A DNA stretch of 5,599 bases from NCBI GenBank assembly GCA_041497995.1, contig JBGQHM010000432.1, positions 1 through 5,599 on the forward strand. The letters are read 5' to 3'. Position 1 is the first letter of the stretch; each line of letters begins with the position of its first letter. Under the pieces are notes generated by a model that was not told where the DNA came from, did not search any database, and saw nothing but the letters and a program-made list of their open reading frames with translations. Shown in pieces: positions 1-5,598 of the stretch. The position numbers were made by a program, and so were the translations under genes. The stretch is from DATKMS01 sp041497995. GTDB taxonomy: Bacteria > Desulfobacterota > Binatia > HRBIN30.

Positions 1-558
1 CGTGATGTCTGCGCCGGAGCTGATGGTGATCCTACCGCCAGAATCACCGTCTGCATTGATACGACCGGCGATGATCACCGACGTACCCGCGGCGATGCTA
101 ACGGTTCCGGCTATGCCCCCGGCTGTGGTTCTCCCACTGACATCGATGTGACCCCGGACGGTGCCTGTACCATTCTTCTGCAGGTTGACAGCACCGGATG
201 TCTGAAGGGTGACGTGCCCTCCGTTGGGGAGCTGATCAGTGGTGCCGCGGCCGTCGATGGAGCCACCGGGGGCGAGAGTCAAGCTGCCGGCTTTGATGGT
301 GATGGACCCAGAGTTGAAATCAATCACCCCCGTCCCGCCAATCGTCACCGCACGCGCACCAAAATCCAACACGCAGTTGTTGTCGACCACATAGGTCTTT
401 GCGATCGTGCACGCGCCGGTACTATTGGGGCAACCGGCCCCTTCCTGTGCCACGATCTGTGCAGCGGTGCAGGCAGTGAGTGCCGTCGCGGTGCGACCGA
501 CCAGGCTCGCCACCAAGATACCGATGGAAGCTAGGATTCTCGTACAACCGCGATGCAT
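1..558 (-). CDS. Secreted beta-helix repeat protein, paralogue of the next gene (partial, C-terminus beyond left edge)
   Basis: The minus-strand frame starting at ATG 558-556 is open for 186 codons to the window edge. It begins MHRGCTRILASIGILVAS, a basic n-region followed by a hydrophobic helix, then an AxA-type site in GRTATALTAC, so the product is probably exported. The N-terminal module has four cysteines (residues 30, 44, 51, 61) spaced nearly as in the neighbouring complete gene. It is followed by glycine-rich beta-strand repeats such as DFNSGSITIKAGSLTLAPGG and IIAGRINADGDSGG, typical of parallel beta-helix surface proteins. Roughly half or more of the residues match the gene at 622-2967 by eye. 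No clear Shine-Dalgarno precedes the ATG. An in-frame TTG at 588 is an alternative start, but it would sit almost at the predicted transcription start, so ATG is preferred. The missing C-terminus may carry the same stalk and dockerin-like pair, but this cannot be seen. Function is unknown; a surface or extracellular structural or adhesive role is inference. Confidence 0.85.
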   Translation of the reverse strand, partial: MHRGCTRILASIGILVASLVGRTATALTACTAAQIVAQEGAGCPNSTGACTIAKTYVVDNNCVLDFGARAVTIGGTGVIDFNSGSITIKAGSLTLAPGGSIDGRGTTDQLPNGGHVTLQTSGAVNLQKNGTGTVRGHIDVSGRTTAGGIAGTVSIAAGTSVIIAGRINADGDSGGRITISSGADIT

Positions 559-596
559 GGGTGCCCGGAGGAGTGCTGATTTCGACAAGAGATGCG

Positions 597-625
597 ACGG
601 TAAATCGGTGGCATTGGGGTGTCAA
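597..625 (-). promoter_or_regulatory. Probable promoter of the partial repeat-protein gene, overlapping the upstream gene's stop codon
   Basis: On the minus strand TTGACA (625-620) is followed by a 17-bp spacer and TACCGT (602-597), then 38 nt to the ATG at 558. The same layout (TTGACA, 17 bp, TAACGT, 38 nt, ATG) precedes the paralogue at 3034-3006, with about 12 of 17 spacer bases identical. The -35 is a perfect sigma70 consensus; the -10 is weak (T, A and final T match). The TGA stop of the upstream gene (624-622) lies inside the -35 hexamer. Conservation between paralogues is the main support. It could also be a leftover of the duplication or a binding site for another regulator. Confidence 0.55.
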
Positions 626-2967
626 GGGAATTCGTGCTGCGCAAGCGTTACCGGGTCGAAAGCGATGAACTCGAACACGATTGCGGCATCCAAGTCCGCG
701 TCATCAACCACGCCATCCTGATTGAAGTCAGCCAGCGGACAGGCGCCGTCCGTCTCGCCCAGCATCATCACAATCGAAGTGATGTCGGCTGCGCTGAGTC
801 GGTGGTCGCAGTTGCCATCACCCGGTAGACCCTCGACCTGTACAGGAGTGACCGTTGGCGTGGACGAGGGGCTCGGTGTGGCCGTGGATGTCAGCGAAGG
901 CGACACCGTCGGCGTAGTGCTCCGGGTTGCCGTCACGGTGACCGTCGCTGTCGGCGGAGGTGCTGTCCGTGTGGTCGTGGGTGTCAGTGAAGGCGACACC
1001 GTCGGGGTGGCGCTCCGGGTTGGCGTCATGGTGACCGTTGCTGTCGGCAGCGGTGAGTCAGCCGGAGCAAACGTGGCGGTCGGCGTGTCAGTCCGAGTCG
1101 CCGTCGCCGTGGTCGTGACGGTGCGGGTCGGCGTCTCGGTGCGGGTCGGCGTAGGCGGCTCAACGCAGGGTGTCGGTGCGAGAGTGCTGCGGCAACCGAG
1201 ACGGTTGTCGCACGAATCGACGGTACAGACCCGTCCATCGTCGCAGTTCTCGATCTTGCAGAACGGTGAGCAGCCGTCGCAGCTCTTGGTCGATCCGTCA
1301 GGGCCGTCATCACACGTCTCCGGGAACGCAACAACGCCGTCGCCGCAGGCCGGGCATGGCACCAGGCAGTTGTTGGATGGGTTGGCCAGTGTGCAGGTTG
1401 CCGATCCTAGGAGTTGGGCTGCGGGTGTCACCGCGTTCGACACGATGAACGGCGACTTGCGCGTCGGATAGGAGAGCATGTTGCGACCATCGGCACCGCT
1501 GCCGATGGTCTTGGCGGCATTGACCTTGCCGTTGATCGTGAGCTGCTCGCGGGCGGTCAGGTCGTTCGCGCCGGCCGTCGGGGCGCCGGCCTTGATGTTT
1601 GCAGTCGATGCGACCGTCACGTTACAACCCGTCAGATCCGTGCGACCGCCAACCCCGCAAGCGCCGCCTTGCACACACCCGCCGCCAGTGACGTCGATTG
1701 TGCCGCCAATGATGAGCGCGCCTGGGCCATTCTCACCGGCCTCGGCAATGAGGCCGCCACCGGCGCTGCCCACCGCACGCCCGCTGGCGTCGATCAAGCC
1801 ATTCAACGTCATGGCGGTCCCAGCGTCCAAACCGATGTCGCCGCCGCCAGCACCCCCGCTGGCATCGATGGTGCCGCTGCTGGTCAACGAAAGATAGGCT
1901 TGGATGTTGATCTCGCCGCCGGCGTCCTGCGGGCCGTTGCAGCGGGCGTTGACCGTGGTGCCGCTCTGAATGGTGATCGCGCCGCGCGCGCAGAGGTCGA
2001 TCTCACCGCCGCCGCCATCCGGTGTAAATCCCGATGCGTTGATGTTCCCAGCCACGAGCACGTCGCCGTAGCCGGCATCGATCGACAGACTGCCGCCGTC
2101 ACCGGCGCCCGCCCCGCTGGGATCGTTCGAGGCGCCGCCCTGCACGGCGATGGTGTCCAGAACCTGAACGGAGGTACCGGCGGTGATCGTGACGATGCCA
2201 CCCGCACCGCCGTCACCGGTACCGTTCGCGATAATCTGGCGGACGTTGACCAGATCCCTGGCGGTCAGGATCAGCGAGCCGCCGTCCCTGCCACTCACGT
2301 CGATGGTGTCACCCAGGTCGATCTTTCCGGTCGCGCCAAAGTCCACGTCGCCGCCGCCGAACCCATCGATGCCGCCGCTGCAGGAAAGAATGCTGTTCGC
2401 GAGGCTGACGATGTCGCCGCCGGCGCGGATCGTAATGTCGCCGCCGCTGCCCGCGCTGGTCAGCTGGTCGGCATTGATACGTCCGGCAATCGTGACCGTG
2501 CCCCCGGCCAGGATCTCGATGCTGCCGCCCTGAAGGTTGCCGGACACGTCGATGCGCCCGCGGGTCATGGTGAGCCGCTGCAGCTGCAGATTGACAGGGC
2601 CGCTGGTCTGGATGCTGAGCTGTCCGCCGCTCGTGGTGGCGGGGGCCACGCCGTTGCCGCGCCCGTCGATGATACCGCCAGGGAGGATCGTCAGGCTGCC
2701 GGCTTTGATGGTGATCGAGCCGGAGTTGAAATCGAGCGTGCCATTAGCGTCAACGAACACGTCACGCGCATCGAAGTCCAGGACGCACTTGTCGCCAATC
2801 ACGAACGTCTTGCTGATCCTACAATCGCCGTCGGGGGGGCACTTCGGATCCTGCGCTACGATGTCGGCGGCGACGCACGCCGTGAGTGCCGCCGCGGCGC
2901 GACCCATCAGCACACTCGCCATCAGGAAGCCCACACTGGCGAGCGCGGTCGTGCAGCTACGGCGCAT
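622..2967 (-). CDS. Large secreted protein: beta-helix repeats, Cys-rich module, Thr/Pro stalk, C-terminal dockerin-like pair
   Basis: The product is 781 residues from ATG 2967. The frame also opens at TTG 2997, but that codon sits about where transcription should begin, and the signal-peptide n-region MRRSC starts at the ATG. Order: signal peptide (1 to about 28, AAA/AxA cleavage region); N-terminal module with Cys 31, 43, 50 and 61; about a dozen glycine-rich repeats of roughly 25-35 residues (about 71-500) with patterns like GTIDASGGAGGGDIGLDAG, fitting a parallel beta-helix; a Cys-rich module with 12 Cys (534-601) including CGDGVVAFPETCDDG and CDDGRVCTVDSCDNRLGC, resembling myxobacterial Cys-rich repeats; a Thr/Pro/Ser stalk (about 602-710); and a dockerin-like pair with calcium-ligand sets D717-N719-D721-S725-D728 and D747-N749-D751-D755-D758. 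No catalytic motif, LPXTG signal or autotransporter barrel is visible. The dockerin-like end suggests binding to a partner or calcium-dependent folding. The role (adhesin, surface fibre or extracellular scaffold) is inference. It is duplicated directly downstream. Confidence 0.9.
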   Translation of the reverse strand: MRRSCTTALASVGFLMASVLMGRAAAALTACVAADIVAQDPKCPPDGDCRISKTFVIGDKCVLDFDARDVFVDANGTLDFNSGSITIKAGSLTILPGGIIDGRGNGVAPATTSGGQLSIQTSGPVNLQLQRLTMTRGRIDVSGNLQGGSIEILAGGTVTIAGRINADQLTSAGSGGDITIRAGGDIVSLANSILSCSGGIDGFGGGDVDFGATGKIDLGDTIDVSGRDGGSLILTARDLVNVRQIIANGTGDGGAGGIVTITAGTSVQVLDTIAVQGGASNDPSGAGAGDGGSLSIDAGYGDVLVAGNINASGFTPDGGGGEIDLCARGAITIQSGTTVNARCNGPQDAGGEINIQAYLSLTSSGTIDASGGAGGGDIGLDAGTAMTLNGLIDASGRAVGSAGGGLIAEAGENGPGALIIGGTIDVTGGGCVQGGACGVGGRTDLTGCNVTVASTANIKAGAPTAGANDLTAREQLTINGKVNAAKTIGSGADGRNMLSYPTRKSPFIVSNAVTPAAQLLGSATCTLANPSNNCLVPCPACGDGVVAFPETCDDGPDGSTKSCDGCSPFCKIENCDDGRVCTVDSCDNRLGCRSTLAPTPCVEPPTPTRTETPTRTVTTTATATRTDTPTATFAPADSPLPTATVTMTPTRSATPTVSPSLTPTTTRTAPPPTATVTVTATRSTTPTVSPSLTSTATPSPSSTPTVTPVQVEGLPGDGNCDHRLSAADITSIVMMLGETDGACPLADFNQDGVVDDADLDAAIVFEFIAFDPVTLAQHEFP
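876..1061 (-). repeat. Two tandem copies of a 93-bp unit in the Thr/Pro/Ser stalk
   Basis: Copies at 876-968 and 969-1061 match at most positions over the first ~84 bp, with about 11 differences seen by eye. The 93-bp period is 31 codons, so copy-number change keeps frame. Each copy encodes a block containing RSxTPTVSPSLT. A smaller repeat of period 18 bp (gtgcgggtcggcgt at 1121-1134 and 1139-1152) encodes TPTRTETPTRT in the same stalk. Such coding minisatellites commonly vary in number between strains. Confidence 0.75.
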
Positions 2968-3041
2968 ATTGGTCTGGAGGCCCGACGATCTCAACAAGGC
3001 GCCGCACGTTAAATCGACCGCATCGGGCTGTCAATTGGATT
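2410..3041 (-). repeat. Upstream copy of the tandem duplication (5' coding region plus promoter)
   Basis: Counterpart of 1-632. Beyond about 3041 the sequence no longer resembles the region upstream of the other copy, so this marks the visible right boundary of the duplicated unit. The homologous block covers about 75 nt upstream of the ATG as well as the first ~186 codons. Confidence 0.7.
3006..3034 (-). promoter_or_regulatory. Probable promoter of the complete repeat-protein gene
   Basis: TTGACA (3034-3029), a 17-bp spacer and TAACGT (3011-3006) on the minus strand, then 38 nt to ATG 2967. Element order, spacer length and distance to the ATG are identical to those before the paralogue at 558. 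Predicted transcription would begin around 2999, which makes the TTG at 2997 an unlikely start codon. The -10 is weak by sigma70 standards; the paralogue comparison is the main support. Confidence 0.55.
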
Positions 3042-3100
3042 GACGGCCAGCTGTAGCACGGCCAACCAACTCTGCCCCCGACCACGCCACGGGCCCTGCC

Positions 3101-3130
3101 TTGCTCAATGGCAGCGCCTGAGGATATACC
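3101..3130 (+). promoter_or_regulatory. Candidate sigma70-type promoter for the MAPEG-MFS pair
   Basis: TTGCTC (3101-3106) and TATACC (3125-3130) are separated by 18 bp, each matching four of six consensus bases. Transcription would start near 3136-3138, leaving a leader of about 30 nt before the chosen start at 3171. This is weak evidence from base matching only. Confidence 0.3.
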
Positions 3131-3155
3131 GGCAGCGCACGCCAACACTCGAAGT

Positions 3156-3162
3156 GGGGAGG
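3156..3162 (+). promoter_or_regulatory. Strong ribosome-binding site deciding the MAPEG start
   Basis: The purine run ggggagg ends 8 nt before ATG 3171, an ideal distance, and only 2 nt before the in-frame ATG 3165. It therefore favours 3171 over 3165 and over 3108. Confidence 0.65.
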
Positions 3163-3170
3163 CTATGCGG

Positions 3171-3548
3171 ATGCAGCTCGTCGCGATCGTCACTGCGCTG
3201 GCATTGATTGAGTACTTCGTCCTGGGACTGCGGGTGGGGCAAGCCCGCGGCAAGTTTGGGATCGAGGCTCCGGCGATTACCGGCCACCCGATCTTTGAAC
3301 GCCACTTCCGCGTGCACCAGAACACGATGGAGCAGCTCGTCATCTTCCTCCCGGCGCTGTGGCTGTTCGCCACCTACGTGAGCCCTTCGATCGCCGCCGC
3401 GTTGGGGGTGCTGTTCATCGTCGGCCGCGCCATGTACGCGCGTGCGTATGTCGCCGAACCGAAGACACGTGAGGTTGGCGTCGTGCTGACGGTAGCGGCG
3501 ACGGCCATCCTCCTCCTGGGTGGATTGATCGGCGCCATCATCCACTGA
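3171..3548 (+). CDS. MAPEG-family integral membrane protein
   Basis: The product has 125 residues from ATG 3171, within the usual 120-150 range of bacterial MAPEG proteins (the membrane-associated eicosanoid and glutathione metabolism family). Four membrane helices are apparent: about 2-20, 55-70, 74-92 and 102-124. The family signature ERHFRVHQNTMEQLVIF (43-59) lies at the start of helix 2. It is followed by GRAMYARAY (85-93) with the conserved Arg and Tyr residues, and by P97, R100 and G103. Characterised members are trimeric membrane glutathione transferases or peroxidases; many bacterial ones have no assigned substrate, so enzymatic activity is inferred from family only. ATG 3165 (MRMQ) is an alternative start. 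An MFS exporter gene follows 46 nt after the stop on the same strand, suggesting co-transcription and possibly a shared role in handling lipophilic compounds. Confidence 0.88.
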   Translation: MQLVAIVTALALIEYFVLGLRVGQARGKFGIEAPAITGHPIFERHFRVHQNTMEQLVIFLPALWLFATYVSPSIAAALGVLFIVGRAMYARAYVAEPKTREVGVVLTVAATAILLLGGLIGAIIH

Positions 3549-3594
3549 ACCGCAGCGACCCACCACCTCCGCGGCCCGTTCGAGAGCCCTGGTG

Positions 3595-4848
3595 ATGTTT
3601 GGTCTCTCTTTCAAGGGTTACGCAGTCCTGCGCAGTCGCAACTACCGGCTGTTCTGGAGCGGGCAATGGATCTCACTCATCGGCACCTGGATGCAGTCGG
3701 TGACGCAAGCCTGGCTGCTGACCCGATTGAGCAGCGGGCCCTTCGCCCTCGGCCTTCTCGGCGCCGCGTCGTCGGCACCGGTACTGCTGCTGGTGTTGTT
3801 CGGCGGCCTGGTGAGCGATCGCGGCAACCGTCGCCACGTGATCATGGTGACGCAGAGCTTGGCCCTCGTGCAGGCGTTGGTGCTCGCGGTGCTGACGCTG
3901 ACGGGTGCCGTGCAGCCGTGGCACATCATCACCCTGGCAGCGGTGTTGGGAGCCATCAACGCCTTCGACATCCCGGCGCGCCAGGCGTTCGTCGTCGAAT
4001 TGGTCGGGCCGGCGCAGCTGCCCAATGCGATTGCCCTGAACTCGACCGGATTCAACGTCGCGCGTGTGATGGGTCCCGCGATTGGCGGATTGCTGGTCGC
4101 CGCGGTCGGCGAAGGGGTGTGCTTTCTGATCAACGCACTGAGTTACCTCGCCGTGCTGTGGGGGCTGTGGCTGTTGGATCTGCCGGTGAGAACGCCGCCG
4201 CAACCCAGGGTGGCGGGCGAGCCCAGCGAGCTGTATGCCGGTGTGCGCTACGTCGCCGCGCATCGCGAGCTGACGTGGATCCTCGCGCTGGTCGGTGTGG
4301 TGAGTGCCGTCGCCATCTCGTACCGGACCTTCCTGCCGGCGATGGCGCGCACGGTGCTCGAGGTCGGCGCGTGGCGGTACGGGTTGCTCATGGCGGCCGG
4401 CGGTGTCGGTGCCGGTCTCGGCGGTTTCGTGCTGGCAGGGCAGCGGCTCGGCGTAGAGAGCTACCGCAAGCTGTTACCCATGAGCTTGGTTGGATTTGGA
4501 CTCATGCTAGGTGCGTTCTCTCTGTCACGGGAGTACACCGTATCCCTCGTGCTGCTGGGTCTCGTCGGCTGCGGCGGTATCTTGTACTTCAACGCCTCGA
4601 ACACGCTCGTGCAGCTCAACGTAACGGATGCGTATCGCGGCCGGGTGATGTCGCTCTACACCTTGATGCACCAGGGCACGGCGACCTTCGGCAGCCTCGC
4701 CTTGGGTGTGATCGCCGAACGCTACGGGACGCCGATGGCCTTGCGCGTTGGGGCGATCGTCTGCTTGCTCGCCGTCAGCGTCTTCGCGCTGCGCCCGGCC
4801 CTCCCCCACGCGCACGCCGGGGCGACCGCGCCATCCGCAGCGGAATGA
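3595..4848 (+). CDS. MFS transporter, MFS_3 / enterobactin-exporter (EntS)-like family
   Basis: The product has 417 residues from ATG 3595; GTG 3592 directly before it is an alternative start adding one residue. It is a hydrophobic protein with about 10-12 membrane helices and full family length. The N-terminal block RSRNYRLFWSGQWISLIGTW (about 13-32) is characteristic of MFS_3 proteins. The cytoplasmic loop 2-3 motif SDRGNRR (74-80) matches MFS motif A. FDIPARQAFVVELV (124-137), NSTGFNVARVMGPAIGG (149-165) and the C-terminal RGRVMSLY block (348-355) are further family hallmarks. Relatives are proton-driven exporters of siderophores, macrolides or other drugs; the substrate here cannot be told. 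The C-terminal tail (about 400-417) is short, hydrophilic and His/Ala-rich. The only upstream purine run is GAGAG at 3582-3586, a weak ribosome-binding site. The gene lies 46 nt after the MAPEG gene and ends one base before a REP-like inverted repeat. Confidence 0.92.
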   Translation: MFGLSFKGYAVLRSRNYRLFWSGQWISLIGTWMQSVTQAWLLTRLSSGPFALGLLGAASSAPVLLLVLFGGLVSDRGNRRHVIMVTQSLALVQALVLAVLTLTGAVQPWHIITLAAVLGAINAFDIPARQAFVVELVGPAQLPNAIALNSTGFNVARVMGPAIGGLLVAAVGEGVCFLINALSYLAVLWGLWLLDLPVRTPPQPRVAGEPSELYAGVRYVAAHRELTWILALVGVVSAVAISYRTFLPAMARTVLEVGAWRYGLLMAAGGVGAGLGGFVLAGQRLGVESYRKLLPMSLVGFGLMLGAFSLSREYTVSLVLLGLVGCGGILYFNASNTLVQLNVTDAYRGRVMSLYTLMHQGTATFGSLALGVIAERYGTPMALRVGAIVCLLAVSVFALRPALPHAHAGATAPSAAE

Positions 4849-4849
4849 C

Positions 4850-4950
4850 GAAAGGGGACAGTCCCCCTCTCCGGACGCTAACTGTGGCCTGAAGCAATCA
4901 AGACATTCCGAGCAGTCGCCACGGATCGAGCAAGGGGACTGTCCCCTTTC
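4850..4950. repeat. REPIN-like inverted pair of GGGGACWGTCCCC palindromes
   Basis: GAAAGGGGACAGTCCCC (4850-4866) and its exact 17-nt reverse complement (4934-4950) bracket a 67-nt spacer. Each arm contains a 13-bp palindrome (4854-4866 and 4934-4946), so each can fold alone or pair with the other arm. Inside the spacer, CTGTGGC (4882-4888) can pair with GCCACGG (4918-4924) with one G-U pair, giving a longer cruciform. GGGGACAGTCCCC-type elements are, from general knowledge, dispersed in many bacterial genomes and often linked to IS200-like REP-associated transposases (RAYTs). No transposase is present here. The element lies one base after the MFS stop and may also stabilise or end that transcript. 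Confidence 0.7.
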
Positions 4951-4971
4951 CGAGCCTGTCGGGCTTGGAAC

Positions 4972-4991
4972 CCCCGTGCGACCCAACGGGG
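4972..4991. other. Small hairpin in the convergent intergenic region
   Basis: CCCCGT (4972-4977) and ACGGGG (4986-4991) can form a 6-bp GC-rich stem with an 8-nt loop. No T-run follows on either strand, so it is not a classic terminator. It may help block read-through between the converging transcripts, or be chance in GC-rich DNA. Confidence 0.3.
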
Positions 4992-5002
4992 AGCGGACCA
5001 TA

Positions 5003-5035
5003 GAAAAGACGCCCGCCGCAGGCGCGGCCGCAGGC
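5003..5035 (-). terminator. Terminator-like hairpin after the ferredoxin gene
   Basis: On the minus strand, two bases past the TAG stop (5039-5037), GCCTGC (5035-5030) can pair with GCGGGC (5016-5011) with one G-U pair. This is followed by GTCTTTTCT (5010-5002), giving the stem plus T-run of an intrinsic terminator. A direct repeat gccgcaggc (5015-5023 and 5027-5035, plus strand) lies within the hairpin and allows alternative folds. The T-run is short and the loop long (13 nt), so confidence is moderate. Confidence 0.45.
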
Positions 5036-5036
5036 C

Positions 5037-5552
5037 CTAGGAGCGCACCTTCTCGCGGCTCAGCACCTGCTTCTCCTCGTCGTTCATCTTGGCCCAGATG
5101 CGCGATCCCTTACCCCGATCGCGCACGGATTGGACGCCGCCTTCCGAGAAGTACTCCTCGTATGGCTGCGCCGGAGTGTACTCTTCCGGCTTCGTGTCGC
5201 CGATTTTCACTCCGAGCAGCTCCTCGACGAGGGTGACGTCGTACATGCGCACGGCGTCGTAGTCGGTGAGCAAGGCGCACACCTCGACGCAGATGTAGCA
5301 GCCGATGCATTCCTGGAAGCGGTCCTGCACCGGTTGCAACCCACGCCCCGGCAGACTGTTGGGGGCGAGGTACTCGATGCACTGCACCGGACAAAACTCC
5401 GGGCACTTGCCACACGGAAAGCACAGGTTCACGTCCATGAACGCGACCTCGCGTGGCCGCTTCTTCTTTTCGCTGATCTCATCGGGCCACGGCGCGTCGG
5501 GGATGCGCTCTTCCTTGAGGCGTCGCTTGATGATGTCGATTGCGTCAGCCAT
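5037..5552 (-). CDS. Ferredoxin-like protein with two [4Fe-4S] cluster motifs
   Basis: The product has 171 residues from ATG 5552. Two cluster-binding motifs are visible: C44-x2-C47-x2-C50-x3-C54-P and C82-x2-C85-x2-C88-x3-C92, the layout of 2[4Fe-4S] ferredoxin domains of the NuoI-like type. Two features are unusual. The residue after C92 is Ala rather than the usual Pro, and an extra Cys (C58) follows the first motif (CPVQC). The N-terminus (1-35) is charged and helical-looking (AIDIIKRRLKEERIPDAPWP), and the C-terminal ~75 residues are hydrophilic and unlike small free ferredoxins. The protein is therefore probably a dedicated electron-transfer subunit docking to a redox partner. No signal peptide or membrane helix is seen, so it should be cytoplasmic. 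Start choice is supported by GAAAGGA 7 nt upstream. It is likely the last gene of a leftward operon. The partner enzyme lies outside the window, so the pathway is not assigned. Confidence 0.88.
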   Translation of the reverse strand: MADAIDIIKRRLKEERIPDAPWPDEISEKKKRPREVAFMDVNLCFPCGKCPEFCPVQCIEYLAPNSLPGRGLQPVQDRFQECIGCYICVEVCALLTDYDAVRMYDVTLVEELLGVKIGDTKPEEYTPAQPYEEYFSEGGVQSVRDRGKGSRIWAKMNDEEKQVLSREKVRS

Positions 5553-5598
5553 CGGCGGTTCCTTTCATCGCGGCGTGCGAAGACGCGGGTTTGAAACC
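5545..5598 (-). CDS. Possible C-terminal end of an upstream operon gene (partial)
   Basis: On the minus strand a frame entering from the right edge reads GFKPASSHAAMKGTADG and stops at TGA 5547-5545, overlapping the ferredoxin start by 8 nt (ATGGCTGA). This arrangement is common in translationally coupled operons. A second frame stops earlier, at TGA 5567-5565 (VSNPRLRTPR), and could be the real end instead. Too little sequence is present to identify either one. Only the likelihood that a same-strand gene ends here is suggested. Confidence 0.25.
   Translation of the reverse strand, partial: GFKPASSHAAMKGTADG
5560..5566 (-). promoter_or_regulatory. Ribosome-binding site of the ferredoxin-like gene
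   Basis: GAAAGGA on the minus strand (5566-5560) lies 7 nt before ATG 5552 and confirms that start. Confidence 0.65.

Larger units (their letters stand above)
1..632 (-). repeat. Downstream copy of a tandem duplication (5' coding region plus promoter)
   Basis: This segment is homologous to 2410-3041 with an offset of about 2409-2412 nt. Matching stretches include the promoter block, the signal-peptide region and coding blocks such as ctgccggctttgatggtgat (285-304 against 2697-2716). Similarity fades just upstream of TTGACA, near 632. The repeat continues off the left edge, so its full length is unknown. Confidence 0.7.
3042..3170. other. Divergent intergenic control region
   Basis: This stretch separates the leftward repeat-protein gene from the rightward MAPEG gene. 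An in-frame ATG at 3108 would extend the MAPEG protein by 21 residues, but the added stretch is polar, has no ribosome-binding site and overlaps a candidate promoter. The region is therefore treated as non-coding. Apart from the candidate promoter and ribosome-binding site listed separately, nothing else is recognisable here. Confidence 0.6.

Noticed and set aside
876..1152. Possible CRISPR-like array
   Set aside because: Repeats are contiguous, coding, in-frame and without unique spacers, so they are a coding minisatellite.
722..1471. Plus-strand Val/Gly-rich open frame of 249 codons
   Set aside because: Its VGVSEGDTVGV repeats are the complement of the Thr/Pro/Ser stalk codons on the minus strand; no ribosome-binding site or family resemblance.
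2968..2997. TTG start at 2997 for the large secreted protein
   Set aside because: It would lie about 2 nt from the predicted transcription start and put ten extra residues before the basic signal-peptide start; ATG 2967 aligns with ATG 558 of the paralogue.
1414..3012. Plus-strand open frame of 532 codons opposite the repeat-protein gene
   Set aside because: It is the antisense shadow of a GC-rich repetitive gene: no signal or domain, composition dominated by Ala, Asp, Val and Arg. The minus strand shows a signal peptide, Cys-rich module and dockerin-like ligands.
3108..3170. Extended N-terminus of the MAPEG protein from ATG 3108
   Set aside because: Polar addition not typical of the family, no ribosome-binding site, and it overlaps a candidate promoter; ATG 3171 has ggggagg at 8 nt.
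3666..4892. Plus-strand frame of 408 codons overlapping the MFS gene
   Set aside because: Arg/Ala-rich out-of-frame translation of the transporter; the other frame matches MFS_3 motifs throughout.
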